DNA of 64,000 nucleotides from Marinicella rhabdoformis (GTDB taxonomy: Bacteria; Pseudomonadota; Gammaproteobacteria; Xanthomonadales; Marinicellaceae). Location: NCBI RefSeq assembly GCF_009671245.1, contig NZ_VTFS01000001.1:903914-967913 (forward strand), in the 5' to 3' direction. Numbering within the stretch: position 1 is the stretch's first letter; each line of letters begins with the position of its first letter. Of the stretch, positions 18,709 through 27,524 are shown piece after piece. The translations under genes and the position numbers were made by a program. The notes under the pieces are model-generated. The model was not told the DNA's origin and searched no databases. It saw nothing but the letters and a program-made list of their open reading frames with translations.

Positions 18709-19275
18709 ATGAACTCATCTGTCATCGACTTTATGCACAATCGCCGCTCTGTATTGGTCAAGAACATGTCAGAACCCGGCCCAAATGCCGATGAACTGAA
18801 CACCATTTTAACCATAGCGAGTCGCGTGCCTGACCACCGCAAACTGGAACCTTGGCGATTTTTGGTGATTCAAGGTGATGCAAGACAACGTTTGAGTGAA
18901 GAATTGGCTGAAGTCAAGTCGCAACAAATGGACTTGGAACCTGAACAGTTGGCAGCAGAAAAAACATGCTTTGCGCGTGCGCCGTTGGTGATTGCCGTAA
19001 TTGCCGCACCTATCGAGCACAAAACACCAAAAAATGAACAAATCCTATCAGCAGGTGCAGTGTGCCAACACATCAATATTGCTGCTGGTGCCATGGGCTA
19101 TGCCAGCCAATGGGTTACTGGTTGGTCTTGTGAAAACCCCGACGCACAAAAGGTCTTGGGGCTGGCTGGCCATGAGTTCATAGCCGGTTACTTATACATC
19201 GGCAGTTGTGATGAACAGCCTACAGAAAGAAAACGCCCCGATTTATCTGAAAAAGTGGTTTGGCTTAACGATTAA
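18709..19275 (+). CDS. Nitroreductase-family protein, YdjA-like
   Basis: A 188-residue FMN-dependent nitroreductase-fold protein using NAD(P)H to reduce nitro- or quinone-type compounds. Seen: HNRRSVL near the N terminus (flavin phosphate binding), ASRVPDHRKLEPWRF and, later, GAVCQHINIAAGAMGYASQWVTG, the pattern of the single-domain YdjA group. The first ATG of the frame is 36 bp upstream, but the ATG at 18709 gives the family N terminus, so it was chosen; no strong Shine-Dalgarno is present. The last 11 bases overlap the end of the convergent glycosyltransferase gene. The physiological substrate is unknown. Confidence 0.85.
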   Translation: MNSSVIDFMHNRRSVLVKNMSEPGPNADELNTILTIASRVPDHRKLEPWRFLVIQGDARQRLSEELAEVKSQQMDLEPEQLAAEKTCFARAPLVIAVIAAPIEHKTPKNEQILSAGAVCQHINIAAGAMGYASQWVTGWSCENPDAQKVLGLAGHEFIAGYLYIGSCDEQPTERKRPDLSEKVVWLND

Positions 19276-20296
19276 TAACCACTGACTGCCAGCACTTTTG
19301 ATACCAAGAAGGTGTTCTTTTGGGCATCCCTTTGGCAATCCACTGGGCGATATAATCCGCCACATTGGGATAGGTAATTTGTGTTGACTGACTTTCATTA
19401 AAAAACCGAGCAACAACTTCTGCATTTAATTCTTGCATGGCTTGACCATAAGTTAAACTGATCAAAGCCAATGCATTAGACTGTTGTTCAGATTGTCCTT
19501 TGAGCGGCCTCACCAATAGTTTTTTGCCTAAAGACAAGGCTTCAGAACTGAGTTCAAAACCCGCATTGGCAATCACATATTCGCATAACTTAAGGTCAGC
19601 TTGAAAACCGTTTCGAGACAAAGTCTTGAAAGTAATATGAGGGTGTTGGCTTGTTTTACCACTTGCTGTGTAGACAATGAATTGATGTGCTTCAAATGGG
19701 GACAACAGTTCTTCGACTTGCTGCTGACACTCTAAAGGCAGGTACACCAGCACGCTGTCTTTCTTCAATTGAGTCGATCCATTGTGCACTTCAACAATCG
19801 GAGGCAAAATGGCGCTGTCATAGTGGTGCCAATGTAACGCCAAGGCATCATCCACAGGTGCAAAATGCTGATAAATTTGACGCGTGACCAAAGAGGGCCT
19901 TTCCTGAGGAACAGGGTAATCAAAAACATACTGATGACCAATTCCCAAACAAGGAGTTTTGGATTTCAAACAGGCCCAAGCAGTTACTGGTTCAAAATCA
20001 GTCAACACCAAATCATATTGATTGGCCCTAAGTGACCTGACATCTTTTCTGAATTGCAGCACATTATTACCGACCAGTGTTTTACCATGGCATACTCGGC
20101 CATTCTCTGTATGAAAGGTCAAACCTCGACGGTATGAACGATTGGCAAAACATTCCATATCAAAATAATCACCTTCTGGCCTGCCTGTAAATACATAGTC
20201 AACTTCAATACCTGCGGCTGACAGCGCTTTAGACATCACCCGTGCCCTGGTAATGTGACCATTACCTGTGCCTTGAACTCCGTACAAAACCCTCAT
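19265..20296 (-). CDS. Glycosyltransferase of the MJ1255/VC2487 family
   Basis: A 343-residue GT-B-type glycosyltransferase. The N terminus MRVLYGVQGTGNGHITRA is the family signature, and the C-terminal half has NAGFELSSEALSLGKKLLVRP, the nucleotide-sugar-binding block also seen in UDP-sugar transferases. The frame extends 41 codons upstream, but that extension is a Cys/Gly-rich read of the neighbouring gene; the ATG at 20296 overlaps the stop of the PAP2 gene (TGATG) and begins the conserved motif. Coupling to a lipid phosphatase suggests a role in a lipid-linked glycan, which is inference. Confidence 0.85.
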   Translation of the reverse strand: MRVLYGVQGTGNGHITRARVMSKALSAAGIEVDYVFTGRPEGDYFDMECFANRSYRRGLTFHTENGRVCHGKTLVGNNVLQFRKDVRSLRANQYDLVLTDFEPVTAWACLKSKTPCLGIGHQYVFDYPVPQERPSLVTRQIYQHFAPVDDALALHWHHYDSAILPPIVEVHNGSTQLKKDSVLVYLPLECQQQVEELLSPFEAHQFIVYTASGKTSQHPHITFKTLSRNGFQADLKLCEYVIANAGFELSSEALSLGKKLLVRPLKGQSEQQSNALALISLTYGQAMQELNAEVVARFFNESQSTQITYPNVADYIAQWIAKGMPKRTPSWYQKCWQSVVINR

Positions 20297-20802
20297 CAAA
20301 TAACCAGTTGTGCCAATCCAACACCCAAAACCGCACCCACAAGAACATCCGTAGGATAATGTACACCCAAAATGATGCGTGAGAGTCCAATCAAACTGGC
20401 AAAGAGCAACAAGGGCCAAAGCAACAGTGGAAAATAACTGGCAGTCACAGCCACAAAGACAAAAGCACCTGAGGTGTGACCTGATGGAAAACTGAATTGG
20501 TCAGAGGGTTTGACTTGATTTTGAATTTCTAAAACTTTAAAAGGACGATCTCGTCGCAAGCTGTTTTTTAAAACATAGTAAACAGGCCGTTCAATGACAA
20601 ACGCCCAAAACAAAGTCATAAAATAGCCATATTCCCAACCCTGTGTCAAAAGTGACAGCAGTCCTGCCAATACATACAGCCAACCATCACCCAATCTAGA
20701 TAAGACTATGGCCACAGGTAATACGCGTTGATAATAACGGGCACCAAAAAGTTTGGTAACCAATGAACTTTCATAAAACTGAATCAATGCCAATGGTTTC
20801 AT
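20296..20802 (-). CDS. PAP2-family membrane phosphatase
   Basis: A 168-residue integral membrane phosphatase acting on lipid phosphates or undecaprenyl diphosphate-like substrates. The three PAP2 motifs are present: KNSLRRDRP, PSGHTSGA and SRIILGVHYPTD, with the two catalytic His and the Asp. Four to five hydrophobic helices are visible. The start was set at the ATG preceded by AGGAGG (seven bases between); the frame opens nine codons earlier without such a site. Its stop overlaps the start of the glycosyltransferase. Confidence 0.88.
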   Translation of the reverse strand: MKPLALIQFYESSLVTKLFGARYYQRVLPVAIVLSRLGDGWLYVLAGLLSLLTQGWEYGYFMTLFWAFVIERPVYYVLKNSLRRDRPFKVLEIQNQVKPSDQFSFPSGHTSGAFVFVAVTASYFPLLLWPLLLFASLIGLSRIILGVHYPTDVLVGAVLGVGLAQLVI

Positions 20803-20874
20803 TGTTGACCTCCTACAATTGGTCAACACCGTACCAAACCATTATGACACCAGAATCAAATCTTCATGAATGCT

Positions 20875-22221
20875 TTATGACAAAAAATCAACCAAGCTTG
20901 GCCACAACAACAAGATTCCCATCATCAATATTTGCAGCAGAATGAAAGGCATCACACCTTTGTACAATGTACGGGTTTCAATGTCTGCCACACCACGCAG
21001 GTAAAATAAAGCAAAGCCAAAGGGTGGCGTTAAAAACGAAGTTTGTAAGTTAATGGCGATCAACACACCCAACCACACGGGGTCAAAACCCATAGCCAAC
21101 AAAATAGGCCCAACAATAGGAATCACGACAAAAGTGATTTCAATGAAGTCCAAGATAAAGCCCAACAAGAACAGCACCAACATCACAACAAACAAAGCAG
21201 CGTATTTTCCGCCGGGTAAATGATTCAACAAATCATGTACCGCTTCATCACCTTTGAAGCCTTTGAAAACCAAAGAAAATAAAGCGGCTCCAATCAAAAT
21301 CATGAACACCATGGACGTGACTTTGACCGTTTCTTTCAAAGCAGAACGCAACATCTCCAGCGTCAATGCCTTGTGCCATGCGGCCAAGACCAAAGCCCCC
21401 ACTGAGCCCACTGAAGCGGCTTCTGTGGGTGTTGCCATACCAGAAATGATGGAACCCAACACCGCCAAAATTAACAACAATGGTGGCAACAGTGCCTTAA
21501 GCAAATCCCCCAAGCTAACTTGTTCACTAGACTCAATCGCTGGCATCGCCTCTGGCCTGCGAAAACGCACCCAGAGAAGGTACAAGGCATACAACACAAC
21601 CAACATCAAACCCGGCACCAAGGCACCCATGAATAAGTCTTGTACCGACACTGTTTTGGGGTTGAAGATATTTTGATCTAACTGTGCTTGTTGGTAGGCA
21701 TTGGATAACACATCACCGAGTAAAACCAAGACAATCGAAGGTGGAATGATTTGACCCAATGTACCCGAGGCGCAAATGGTTCCGGCAGACAAGGCTTCGT
21801 CATAACCATTTTTCTTCATCACCGGCATGGCCAACAAACCCAGGGTGACAACTGTCGCACCGACGATACCCGTACTAGCCGCCAATAACATACCGACTAT
21901 CAACAAAGCAAAAGCCAAACCACCGCGCCTACCACCCATCAAAGCGGCCATATTTTGCAACAAAGAATCAGCCAGTTTGGCGCGTTCCAATACCACGCCC
22001 ATAAAAACAAAGACCGGCACGGCCATCAAAGTGACGTTATTCAATATGCCATTCAAACGATTCGGCATGGCCGCCAAAAAATCGATATCAAACCAACCAG
22101 TCAAATAACCAATCCCTGCAAACCACAAAGACACACCACCCAAGGTGAAAGCCACAGGAAAACCCGCCATCAAAACAAGCGTCACAGCGAAAAACAACAT
22201 CAAAGCCCACCAAGCTTCCAT
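20875..22221 (-). CDS. TRAP transporter large permease (DctM-type)
   Basis: A 448-residue inner-membrane protein with 11-12 hydrophobic segments, the transport channel of a tripartite Na+-driven TRAP system for organic acids. Typical blocks are GTLGQIIPPSIVLVLLG and LGFILDFIEITFVVIPIVGP. Its ATG overlaps the stop of the small permease gene (TGATG). No gene for the periplasmic DctP-type binding protein is found in the window, so the substrate and the third subunit are unknown. Confidence 0.93.
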   Translation of the reverse strand: MEAWWALMLFFAVTLVLMAGFPVAFTLGGVSLWFAGIGYLTGWFDIDFLAAMPNRLNGILNNVTLMAVPVFVFMGVVLERAKLADSLLQNMAALMGGRRGGLAFALLIVGMLLAASTGIVGATVVTLGLLAMPVMKKNGYDEALSAGTICASGTLGQIIPPSIVLVLLGDVLSNAYQQAQLDQNIFNPKTVSVQDLFMGALVPGLMLVVLYALYLLWVRFRRPEAMPAIESSEQVSLGDLLKALLPPLLLILAVLGSIISGMATPTEAASVGSVGALVLAAWHKALTLEMLRSALKETVKVTSMVFMILIGAALFSLVFKGFKGDEAVHDLLNHLPGGKYAALFVVMLVLFLLGFILDFIEITFVVIPIVGPILLAMGFDPVWLGVLIAINLQTSFLTPPFGFALFYLRGVADIETRTLYKGVMPFILLQILMMGILLLWPSLVDFLS

Positions 22222-22721
22222 CAGCTGGCTCCGCTGTTGTTTTTAATTGCTTTCAAACTTTTGAATACATCGACCACAAAAGCACCAATTAGGGTCAATG
22301 GCATGGCCAATAGCAAAGTCTTGAACAACCAGACCAAGGGCAAACCGCCAGTTTCACCTGACTGTTCCATGCGCGCCCAAGCATCGGTGACATAAGGCAG
22401 GCTGGCCAAAAAGATAAACACCATCATTGGCAAAGCCAAAAACAACAAGCCAATGACATTGACCCAGCGTTTTTTATTGTCTGAAAAACCTTGGTAAAAG
22501 ACATCCACACGTACGTGCTTGTCATGGCGCCAAGCATAAACCATGCCCAACATCAAAGCCGCAGCGTGACAATACAAAGCCAGTTCTTGAACGGGAATCC
22601 AGACCACATCAAAAACATTACGACTGACCACAGTAACAATACTGAACAACACCATCAGCAAGGTCAACCAACCCAACATGGCGCCATATTTTTCAAGCCA
22701 AATTCTCTTTTCCCTTGCCAT
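22221..22721 (-). CDS. TRAP transporter small permease (DctQ-type)
   Basis: A 166-residue membrane protein with four hydrophobic helices. FDVVWIPVQELALYCHAAALMLGMVYAWRHD shows the family core (given here in 31 residues at about positions 38-68, key residues W, Q-E, Y, and R-H-D). It anchors the large permease. The frame extends 18 codons upstream, but a promoter-like TACAAT box overlaps that region, so the ATG at 22721 is preferred. It lies 80 bp after argH on the same strand. Confidence 0.85.
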   Translation of the reverse strand: MAREKRIWLEKYGAMLGWLTLLMVLFSIVTVVSRNVFDVVWIPVQELALYCHAAALMLGMVYAWRHDKHVRVDVFYQGFSDNKKRWVNVIGLLFLALPMMVFIFLASLPYVTDAWARMEQSGETGGLPLVWLFKTLLLAMPLTLIGAFVVDVFKSLKAIKNNSGAS

Positions 22722-22748
22722 CAATCGCACACATTCAAAAAGGAAAAG

Positions 22749-22775
22749 ATTGTAGCACAAGGCCAACCCATTCAA
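22749..22775 (-). promoter_or_regulatory. Possible promoter of the TRAP permease genes
   Basis: On the minus strand TTGAAT (22770-22775) and TACAAT (22749-22754) are separated by only 15 bp, which is short. The predicted start would be about 20 bp before the small permease ATG. A weak T-rich hairpin lies between argH and this site. Confidence 0.3.
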
Positions 22776-22801
22776 AAAAACAGCTGATTAATTTCAGTTT
22801 A

Positions 22802-24106
22802 TTAGGCCAAAGCATTCAGTCGTTCTTGGATAACATCCAAACCCAAATTTGCAGCCCCGCCCAGCGACACGCGGTTGGCAATTGATGACGTTACCGAGAT
22901 GTCACCTGATTGATTATCGCTTTTGGCAATTAAATAAGCATCCCTGAAATGCGCCCCTTTTTTTACTGCTTCCAAAGCATGATCGGTGGCCAGCATGTCA
23001 TCGGACACGGCAGCAGCCATGTTTTCAGTTTTGAAGGTCATCGACTTAAGCAAATTTGGCATCAATTCCAAAGTCGCTTTGGTGGTTTCAATGCCTTTGA
23101 TCAACGGGCCTTTGCTCAACTGTAAATCCCTTTGGTAACCCGAGGGCAAGGACATCAGCGATTGAATTTGCATCATGCTGCCTTCGATCACCGACAAACT
23201 GGCTCGCATCACCTCTATCACATCGGGGTTGTTCTTATTCGGCATGATGGATGAGCCGGTGGTGTGGTCTTTGGCCAAACTGACAAAATCAAATTCTGCC
23301 GTCATGAACAAACTCAAATCCCAAGCCAAACGCCTCACATCTGACATCACATGGTGACAACTTTGTAAACACTTCAACTCAAATTTGCCTCGGCTGTTTT
23401 GTGCGTACACGGGATTGATTTGCACCCTGTTAAAACCCAACAAGGACGCGGTCAATTCACGGTCCAACGGCAAAGGCACACCAAAACCAGCCGCGGTGCC
23501 CAAAGGCGAAGTATTGAGCAAATCTTGTGTGTATTTGATTTCACTCAAGTTATCCACCAAACTTTCAGCAAAACCCGCTAACCACACCGCCACGGTATTC
23601 GGCATGGCCCTTTGTAAATGTGTATAACCGGGCATCAAAGTGGCTTTGTGTTCATCAGCCAAGCCCAACAACACCGCTGCCACTTCAGCCACAACAGCTG
23701 AAATTTGCTTTAACTGATCCAGCATATACAGGCGCAAACAGGTCAATACTTGGTCATTCCTGGAGCGGCCAGTGTGGGCTTTTTTACCCAAATTACCCAG
23801 CTGCTCAGTCAAATACATTTCAATCGCTGAATGACCGTCTTCATATTGTTCATTGAGTTCAAATTCACCTTTTTGATAGGCAGAAGTCAAGTCCGCCAAA
23901 GTCTGTTTAAACAACAGTAATTCTTTATCGGTGATGATATCGATGGCAGCCAATCCTGTGACGTGTGCGGTGGTGGCTTTGATGTCATACAAGAACAAAT
24001 ATTGATCCAGTATGATGTCTTCGCCGGCCAGATAAGCCATCACGCCGGGCGCCATTTGGTCTGTGCCTTGCGCTGACCAAAGCAGCGCATTGTTTTTTTC
24101 AGTCAT
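22802..24106 (-). CDS. argH: Argininosuccinate lyase
   Basis: ArgH cleaves argininosuccinate to arginine and fumarate, the last step of arginine synthesis. The 434-residue protein has the fumarase/aspartase-superfamily signature GSSIMPNKNNPDV near residue 277, the flexible loop with the catalytic Ser, and HTGRSRNDQV near residue 112. It is the last gene of the arginine operon and overlaps argC by eight bases. Confidence 0.97.
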   Translation of the reverse strand: MTEKNNALLWSAQGTDQMAPGVMAYLAGEDIILDQYLFLYDIKATTAHVTGLAAIDIITDKELLLFKQTLADLTSAYQKGEFELNEQYEDGHSAIEMYLTEQLGNLGKKAHTGRSRNDQVLTCLRLYMLDQLKQISAVVAEVAAVLLGLADEHKATLMPGYTHLQRAMPNTVAVWLAGFAESLVDNLSEIKYTQDLLNTSPLGTAAGFGVPLPLDRELTASLLGFNRVQINPVYAQNSRGKFELKCLQSCHHVMSDVRRLAWDLSLFMTAEFDFVSLAKDHTTGSSIMPNKNNPDVIEVMRASLSVIEGSMMQIQSLMSLPSGYQRDLQLSKGPLIKGIETTKATLELMPNLLKSMTFKTENMAAAVSDDMLATDHALEAVKKGAHFRDAYLIAKSDNQSGDISVTSSIANRVSLGGAANLGLDVIQERLNALA

Positions 24107-25058
24107 GATAAATTCCTATGTTGATGTGTTGTGTTTTTTGAGTGGTTGCTAAATTCATGTTTTGTATCGCCTGCGTGGCAGCACCTTTGAGTAAATTGTC
24201 CAAACAAACATTCAGCACAAAGTGGCCAGGTTCTTGTTGAGAACAATCAAAGCCACCAATCACTACATGGTGCTTGCCAGCGATTTGTTGCAATTCTGGC
24301 GGTGCAGATTGGATGCTGATCAAGGCATCGTTTTGGTACTCTTGTTCAAACAAATTTTGTAATTCACCATCGGTCATTGAGTGTTTAAGTCTTCCTGACA
24401 GCGTCACGTGGATGCCACGGAAATGCGAAGCCACATGCGGCATAAAGCGTATCTGCTGACTCAGCACATGACTCACTTCTTGTTCATGGATGTGACCAGT
24501 GGCTTGGTAGGCCAACAGGTTGTCTTTCAAACGATTGGGGTCATTTTTGTCACTGGCCGTGGTGCCTGCACCGCTGTAACCGGACACACCAAATGCGGTG
24601 GGCACTTCTTTCAAATACGGCAACAAGGGTATGATGCCCAGCTGGACAGCAGTGGCATAACAACCCGGATTGGCAATCAAACGGGCCGTTTGTATCAAAT
24701 CATTTTGGGTTTCTGGCTGCCCATAAACCCAGTCACCATGAAATCTGAAATCGGCACTCAAATCAATCACCACCGTTTTTTGTGACATCGACTGCCACAT
24801 TGTGTGGAGTTTTATAGCGATGCCATTGGGCAAAGCCAAAAAGAGCACGTCAAGATTATGATCAGCCAATTCAGTAAAAGGAATGTCTTGATATTGCAAA
24901 TCTTCATCTGAAAATTGCGACACATGATGTTTTACCTTTTGCCCCGAAAAAGCACGCGAACCAGCAAAGGTCAGTTGGGCGTTTGGGTGCACATCAATCA
25001 ATTCAATCAACTCTTTACCGACATAGCCACGAGCGCCGATGATTCCTACCTTAAGCAT
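24099..25058 (-). CDS. argC: N-acetyl-gamma-glutamyl-phosphate reductase
   Basis: ArgC reduces N-acetylglutamyl phosphate to the semialdehyde with NADPH. The 319-residue protein opens with the Rossmann motif GIIGARGYVGKELIEL and has NPGCYATA near residue 130, whose Cys is the catalytic nucleophile. HVASHFRGIHVTLSG follows with the conserved His/Arg. It overlaps the fused argB gene upstream by eight bases and argH downstream by eight, so the operon is translationally coupled here. Confidence 0.96.
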   Translation of the reverse strand: MLKVGIIGARGYVGKELIELIDVHPNAQLTFAGSRAFSGQKVKHHVSQFSDEDLQYQDIPFTELADHNLDVLFLALPNGIAIKLHTMWQSMSQKTVVIDLSADFRFHGDWVYGQPETQNDLIQTARLIANPGCYATAVQLGIIPLLPYLKEVPTAFGVSGYSGAGTTASDKNDPNRLKDNLLAYQATGHIHEQEVSHVLSQQIRFMPHVASHFRGIHVTLSGRLKHSMTDGELQNLFEQEYQNDALISIQSAPPELQQIAGKHHVVIGGFDCSQQEPGHFVLNVCLDNLLKGAATQAIQNMNLATTQKTQHINIGIYHD

Positions 25059-26403
25059 GTTGAACCTCTTGTATGGTATCGCACCAACCAGGGTCGATTA
25101 AAAATGCCTGTGCTGTGCAAGCAGTAGCCACAGCTGCGGTTAAACCACAGGCAAAACCAATCCAGTCTCCTTGTTCTTGTTTGACTGAGAAATCTGCTTT
25201 TTTGTGGTACCAAGGATTGATCTCGTTGTTGTAACGTGAACGCCAATACAAGCTGGGGTGATTTTTGATGATTTCTTGCCACAAACTGGCAGCCAAACCT
25301 TCACCTTGCGCTTCAGGTGTGACAGCGAATTTATCTAAATAAGGCACATTATCGTGACCTTTGCATACCACTGCAGCGGCCCGTCCTGACTCGGCAATAA
25401 ACACATTCAATAAGGTTAAGTCTTGCCACCAATCGACTTTCAATTGGCGACCAAAGCTGCACTCTAAAATACCACTCAATTCAAGCCAGTCAATTTGGTC
25501 ACTGTCTGAATTGCAGCTGATTTTTTCACCCAAGCTGATATAAGTGCCAGCCCCTTTGTGGGTAAACAGTTCTTTGACCAAATTTTGACAACTGGTGATA
25601 GAAACAGAATGGCTTGAATCCATCATTTCAAGCAAACGGTTGATCTGCTGTAATTTCAATTTCATGCCAGAATGCAGCCATTTTTGTGACATCAAATGAT
25701 CGTAATCATGACGCAATTGAATCGCTGAAATGACTTGATTTTTCTCATTCAATAAGCCACCGGTGGGTGTAACAAACAAGGTTTTGTGGGGCTTGATGGC
25801 GGCAACCAAAGCACGGGTTGCCGTATCGGCATTGATGTTTACCGCCTGACTGGACTCAGGAATATACCCCAAACAGGAAAGCACAGGAACCACACCTTGA
25901 GCCAAGCATTTCTTGACTGCAGCCAACTCCAATGCAATCACTTCGCCGACTGAACCGTATTTCGACTGGTCGATTAATTGGCAGGCAAACACCCCATGAG
26001 TAAAGCTTTGAGCTGGCACAGACCACTTTTTCAAGCTGTCTACCACCAAGGCGTTTATCTTGGACATCAGTTGATCAATTAAACGCATTTGACGGCTGGA
26101 TGTCACACGCAAACCGTCTTTTTTGACTGATGAGATGCCCACTTCAGCCATCGCTCGATCTATCTGCGGCCCACCGCCATGAATGATGATGGGCGTCAAG
26201 CCCATTTGAGACAGTATGGCCAAAGATTCCGTCAAACTGTTCAGTTCATCTGCAATGATGCCGCCACCGACTTTAACCACGGCAAACTTTTGTTCATCGT
26301 CATGGTAACGTTTTAAATAGTGCTGGGCTTCTCGGCTGTCATTAAAATGTGACAACACTTTCTTAATCATCTGTTGCGCTTTATTTGTTGCTGTAGTGTT
26401 CAT
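25051..26403 (-). CDS. argB: Bifunctional N-acetylglutamate kinase/synthase (ArgB-type kinase fused to a GNAT domain)
   Basis: A 450-residue fusion catalysing the first two steps of arginine synthesis. Residues about 1-290 are an amino-acid kinase domain (VKVGGGIIADE, IIIHGGGPQIDRA, and INADTATRALVAA near residue 193). Residues about 300-450 are an acetyltransferase domain of the vertebrate-type NAGS class (AVTPEAQGEGLAASLWQEI is its acetyl-CoA-binding block). The same fusion occurs in Xanthomonas and relatives. It overlaps argE by four bases and argC by eight. In this family arginine inhibits the enzyme; that cannot be seen from sequence. Confidence 0.93.
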   Translation of the reverse strand: MNTTATNKAQQMIKKVLSHFNDSREAQHYLKRYHDDEQKFAVVKVGGGIIADELNSLTESLAILSQMGLTPIIIHGGGPQIDRAMAEVGISSVKKDGLRVTSSRQMRLIDQLMSKINALVVDSLKKWSVPAQSFTHGVFACQLIDQSKYGSVGEVIALELAAVKKCLAQGVVPVLSCLGYIPESSQAVNINADTATRALVAAIKPHKTLFVTPTGGLLNEKNQVISAIQLRHDYDHLMSQKWLHSGMKLKLQQINRLLEMMDSSHSVSITSCQNLVKELFTHKGAGTYISLGEKISCNSDSDQIDWLELSGILECSFGRQLKVDWWQDLTLLNVFIAESGRAAAVVCKGHDNVPYLDKFAVTPEAQGEGLAASLWQEIIKNHPSLYWRSRYNNEINPWYHKKADFSVKQEQGDWIGFACGLTAAVATACTAQAFLIDPGWCDTIQEVQHA

Positions 26404-27524
26404 CGAATCAACCCCAAATAAATGTCATGACAGCTTTGCAACTGATTCAAGGTAACCCATTCATCGATGCTGTGCGCTTGGGCTATGTTGCCTGGCCCCA
26501 ATACCAAAGCTGGGATGCCAGCTTGTGCAAATAAGGCCGCTTCTGTCCAAAAGTTCACCGCGTCACCTTGTGCTAATTGGTGTTTTTTACAAAAGGCCAA
26601 AGCCGGTTTGAGCATATGTGCTTGTTCTGGTAAGGCCGGAGCCATCATGCTGTGCTGCCAATCAATATGCTCACCCTTGGCCAATGCAGTGAACTGCTTG
26701 TAAACCTGCTCAGACTTGAGGCCTGGAGGCACGCGCAAACTGAATCCCAAGGCACAATCGCTGGCTATCATGTTGTTTTTTTCACCACCTTTGATGTGAC
26801 CTAAATTAAAACAAACACCCGCTGGGTTGCTTTCATTACAAGCTTTTTCAGCCAAATTTATAGCCTGTGCCATCCATTGATTGGCTTGGTGAATGGCATT
26901 GCCCTTTAAGGCATTGACTGAAGATGAATGGCCATTTTCCCCATGAAATTGACCTTGCGCTGAAACATAGCCCCTGTGGCTTAATCGTGCCAAGCAATCA
27001 GTGGGTTCCGCCACCACCACTTGCTGGTAGGATGACAAATCATTTGATGCAATGAATTCGCTAACACAGCAACTGTCAGTGCCTTCTTCATCGGTGGTAA
27101 ACAACACCGCCATGTCATGGTCTGTACTTTCAGCCAATGCCATCAAACAAGCCACAGCACCTTTGATGTCACATACCCCTCGACCATAAGCCTTGTCTTC
27201 AACAACGCTGCACTGCAAAGGTGGGTATTGCCATTGGCCAGTTATCGGCACCGTATCCAAGTGAACATTAAACAAAATATCTGGCTTGCCCCTTTGAGCG
27301 AACAAAGAAATTCTACCTTTGTCATGGTCTGTCAAACTCACGGCAAAGCCTTGGTTTTGAAAAAACTGCTGGGTTTCAATAAACAAGGCATCATCAAGCG
27401 ACAACAAACGCGGTGGGTTACAACTGTCTTGTGTCACCAAGAATGACAAGTGTTCCACTATTTGTTCAATCACTTGTTTGCCGTTCACTTTATTGGCATA
27501 CACCATGTTATTTGTGGCCGTCAT
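26400..27524 (-). CDS. argE: Acetylornithine deacetylase
   Basis: A 374-residue zinc-dependent M20-family amidohydrolase. Metal ligands are seen in FNVHLDTVPITG (His, Asp) and GRGVCDIKGAVA (Asp), with TTDEEGTDS supplying the catalytic Glu pair. With acetylornithine carbamoyltransferase present in the operon, the likely substrate is N-acetylcitrulline, as in Xanthomonas; acetylornithine is the textbook substrate of the family. It overlaps argG and argB by four bases each. Confidence 0.9.
   Translation of the reverse strand: MTATNNMVYANKVNGKQVIEQIVEHLSFLVTQDSCNPPRLLSLDDALFIETQQFFQNQGFAVSLTDHDKGRISLFAQRGKPDILFNVHLDTVPITGQWQYPPLQCSVVEDKAYGRGVCDIKGAVACLMALAESTDHDMAVLFTTDEEGTDSCCVSEFIASNDLSSYQQVVVAEPTDCLARLSHRGYVSAQGQFHGENGHSSSVNALKGNAIHQANQWMAQAINLAEKACNESNPAGVCFNLGHIKGGEKNNMIASDCALGFSLRVPPGLKSEQVYKQFTALAKGEHIDWQHSMMAPALPEQAHMLKPALAFCKKHQLAQGDAVNFWTEAALFAQAGIPALVLGPGNIAQAHSIDEWVTLNQLQSCHDIYLGLIR

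Noticed and set aside
20297-20419. 41-codon N-terminal extension of the glycosyltransferase
   Set aside because: Cys/Gly-rich translation of the PAP2 gene in another frame; the family motif begins exactly at the ATG at 20296.
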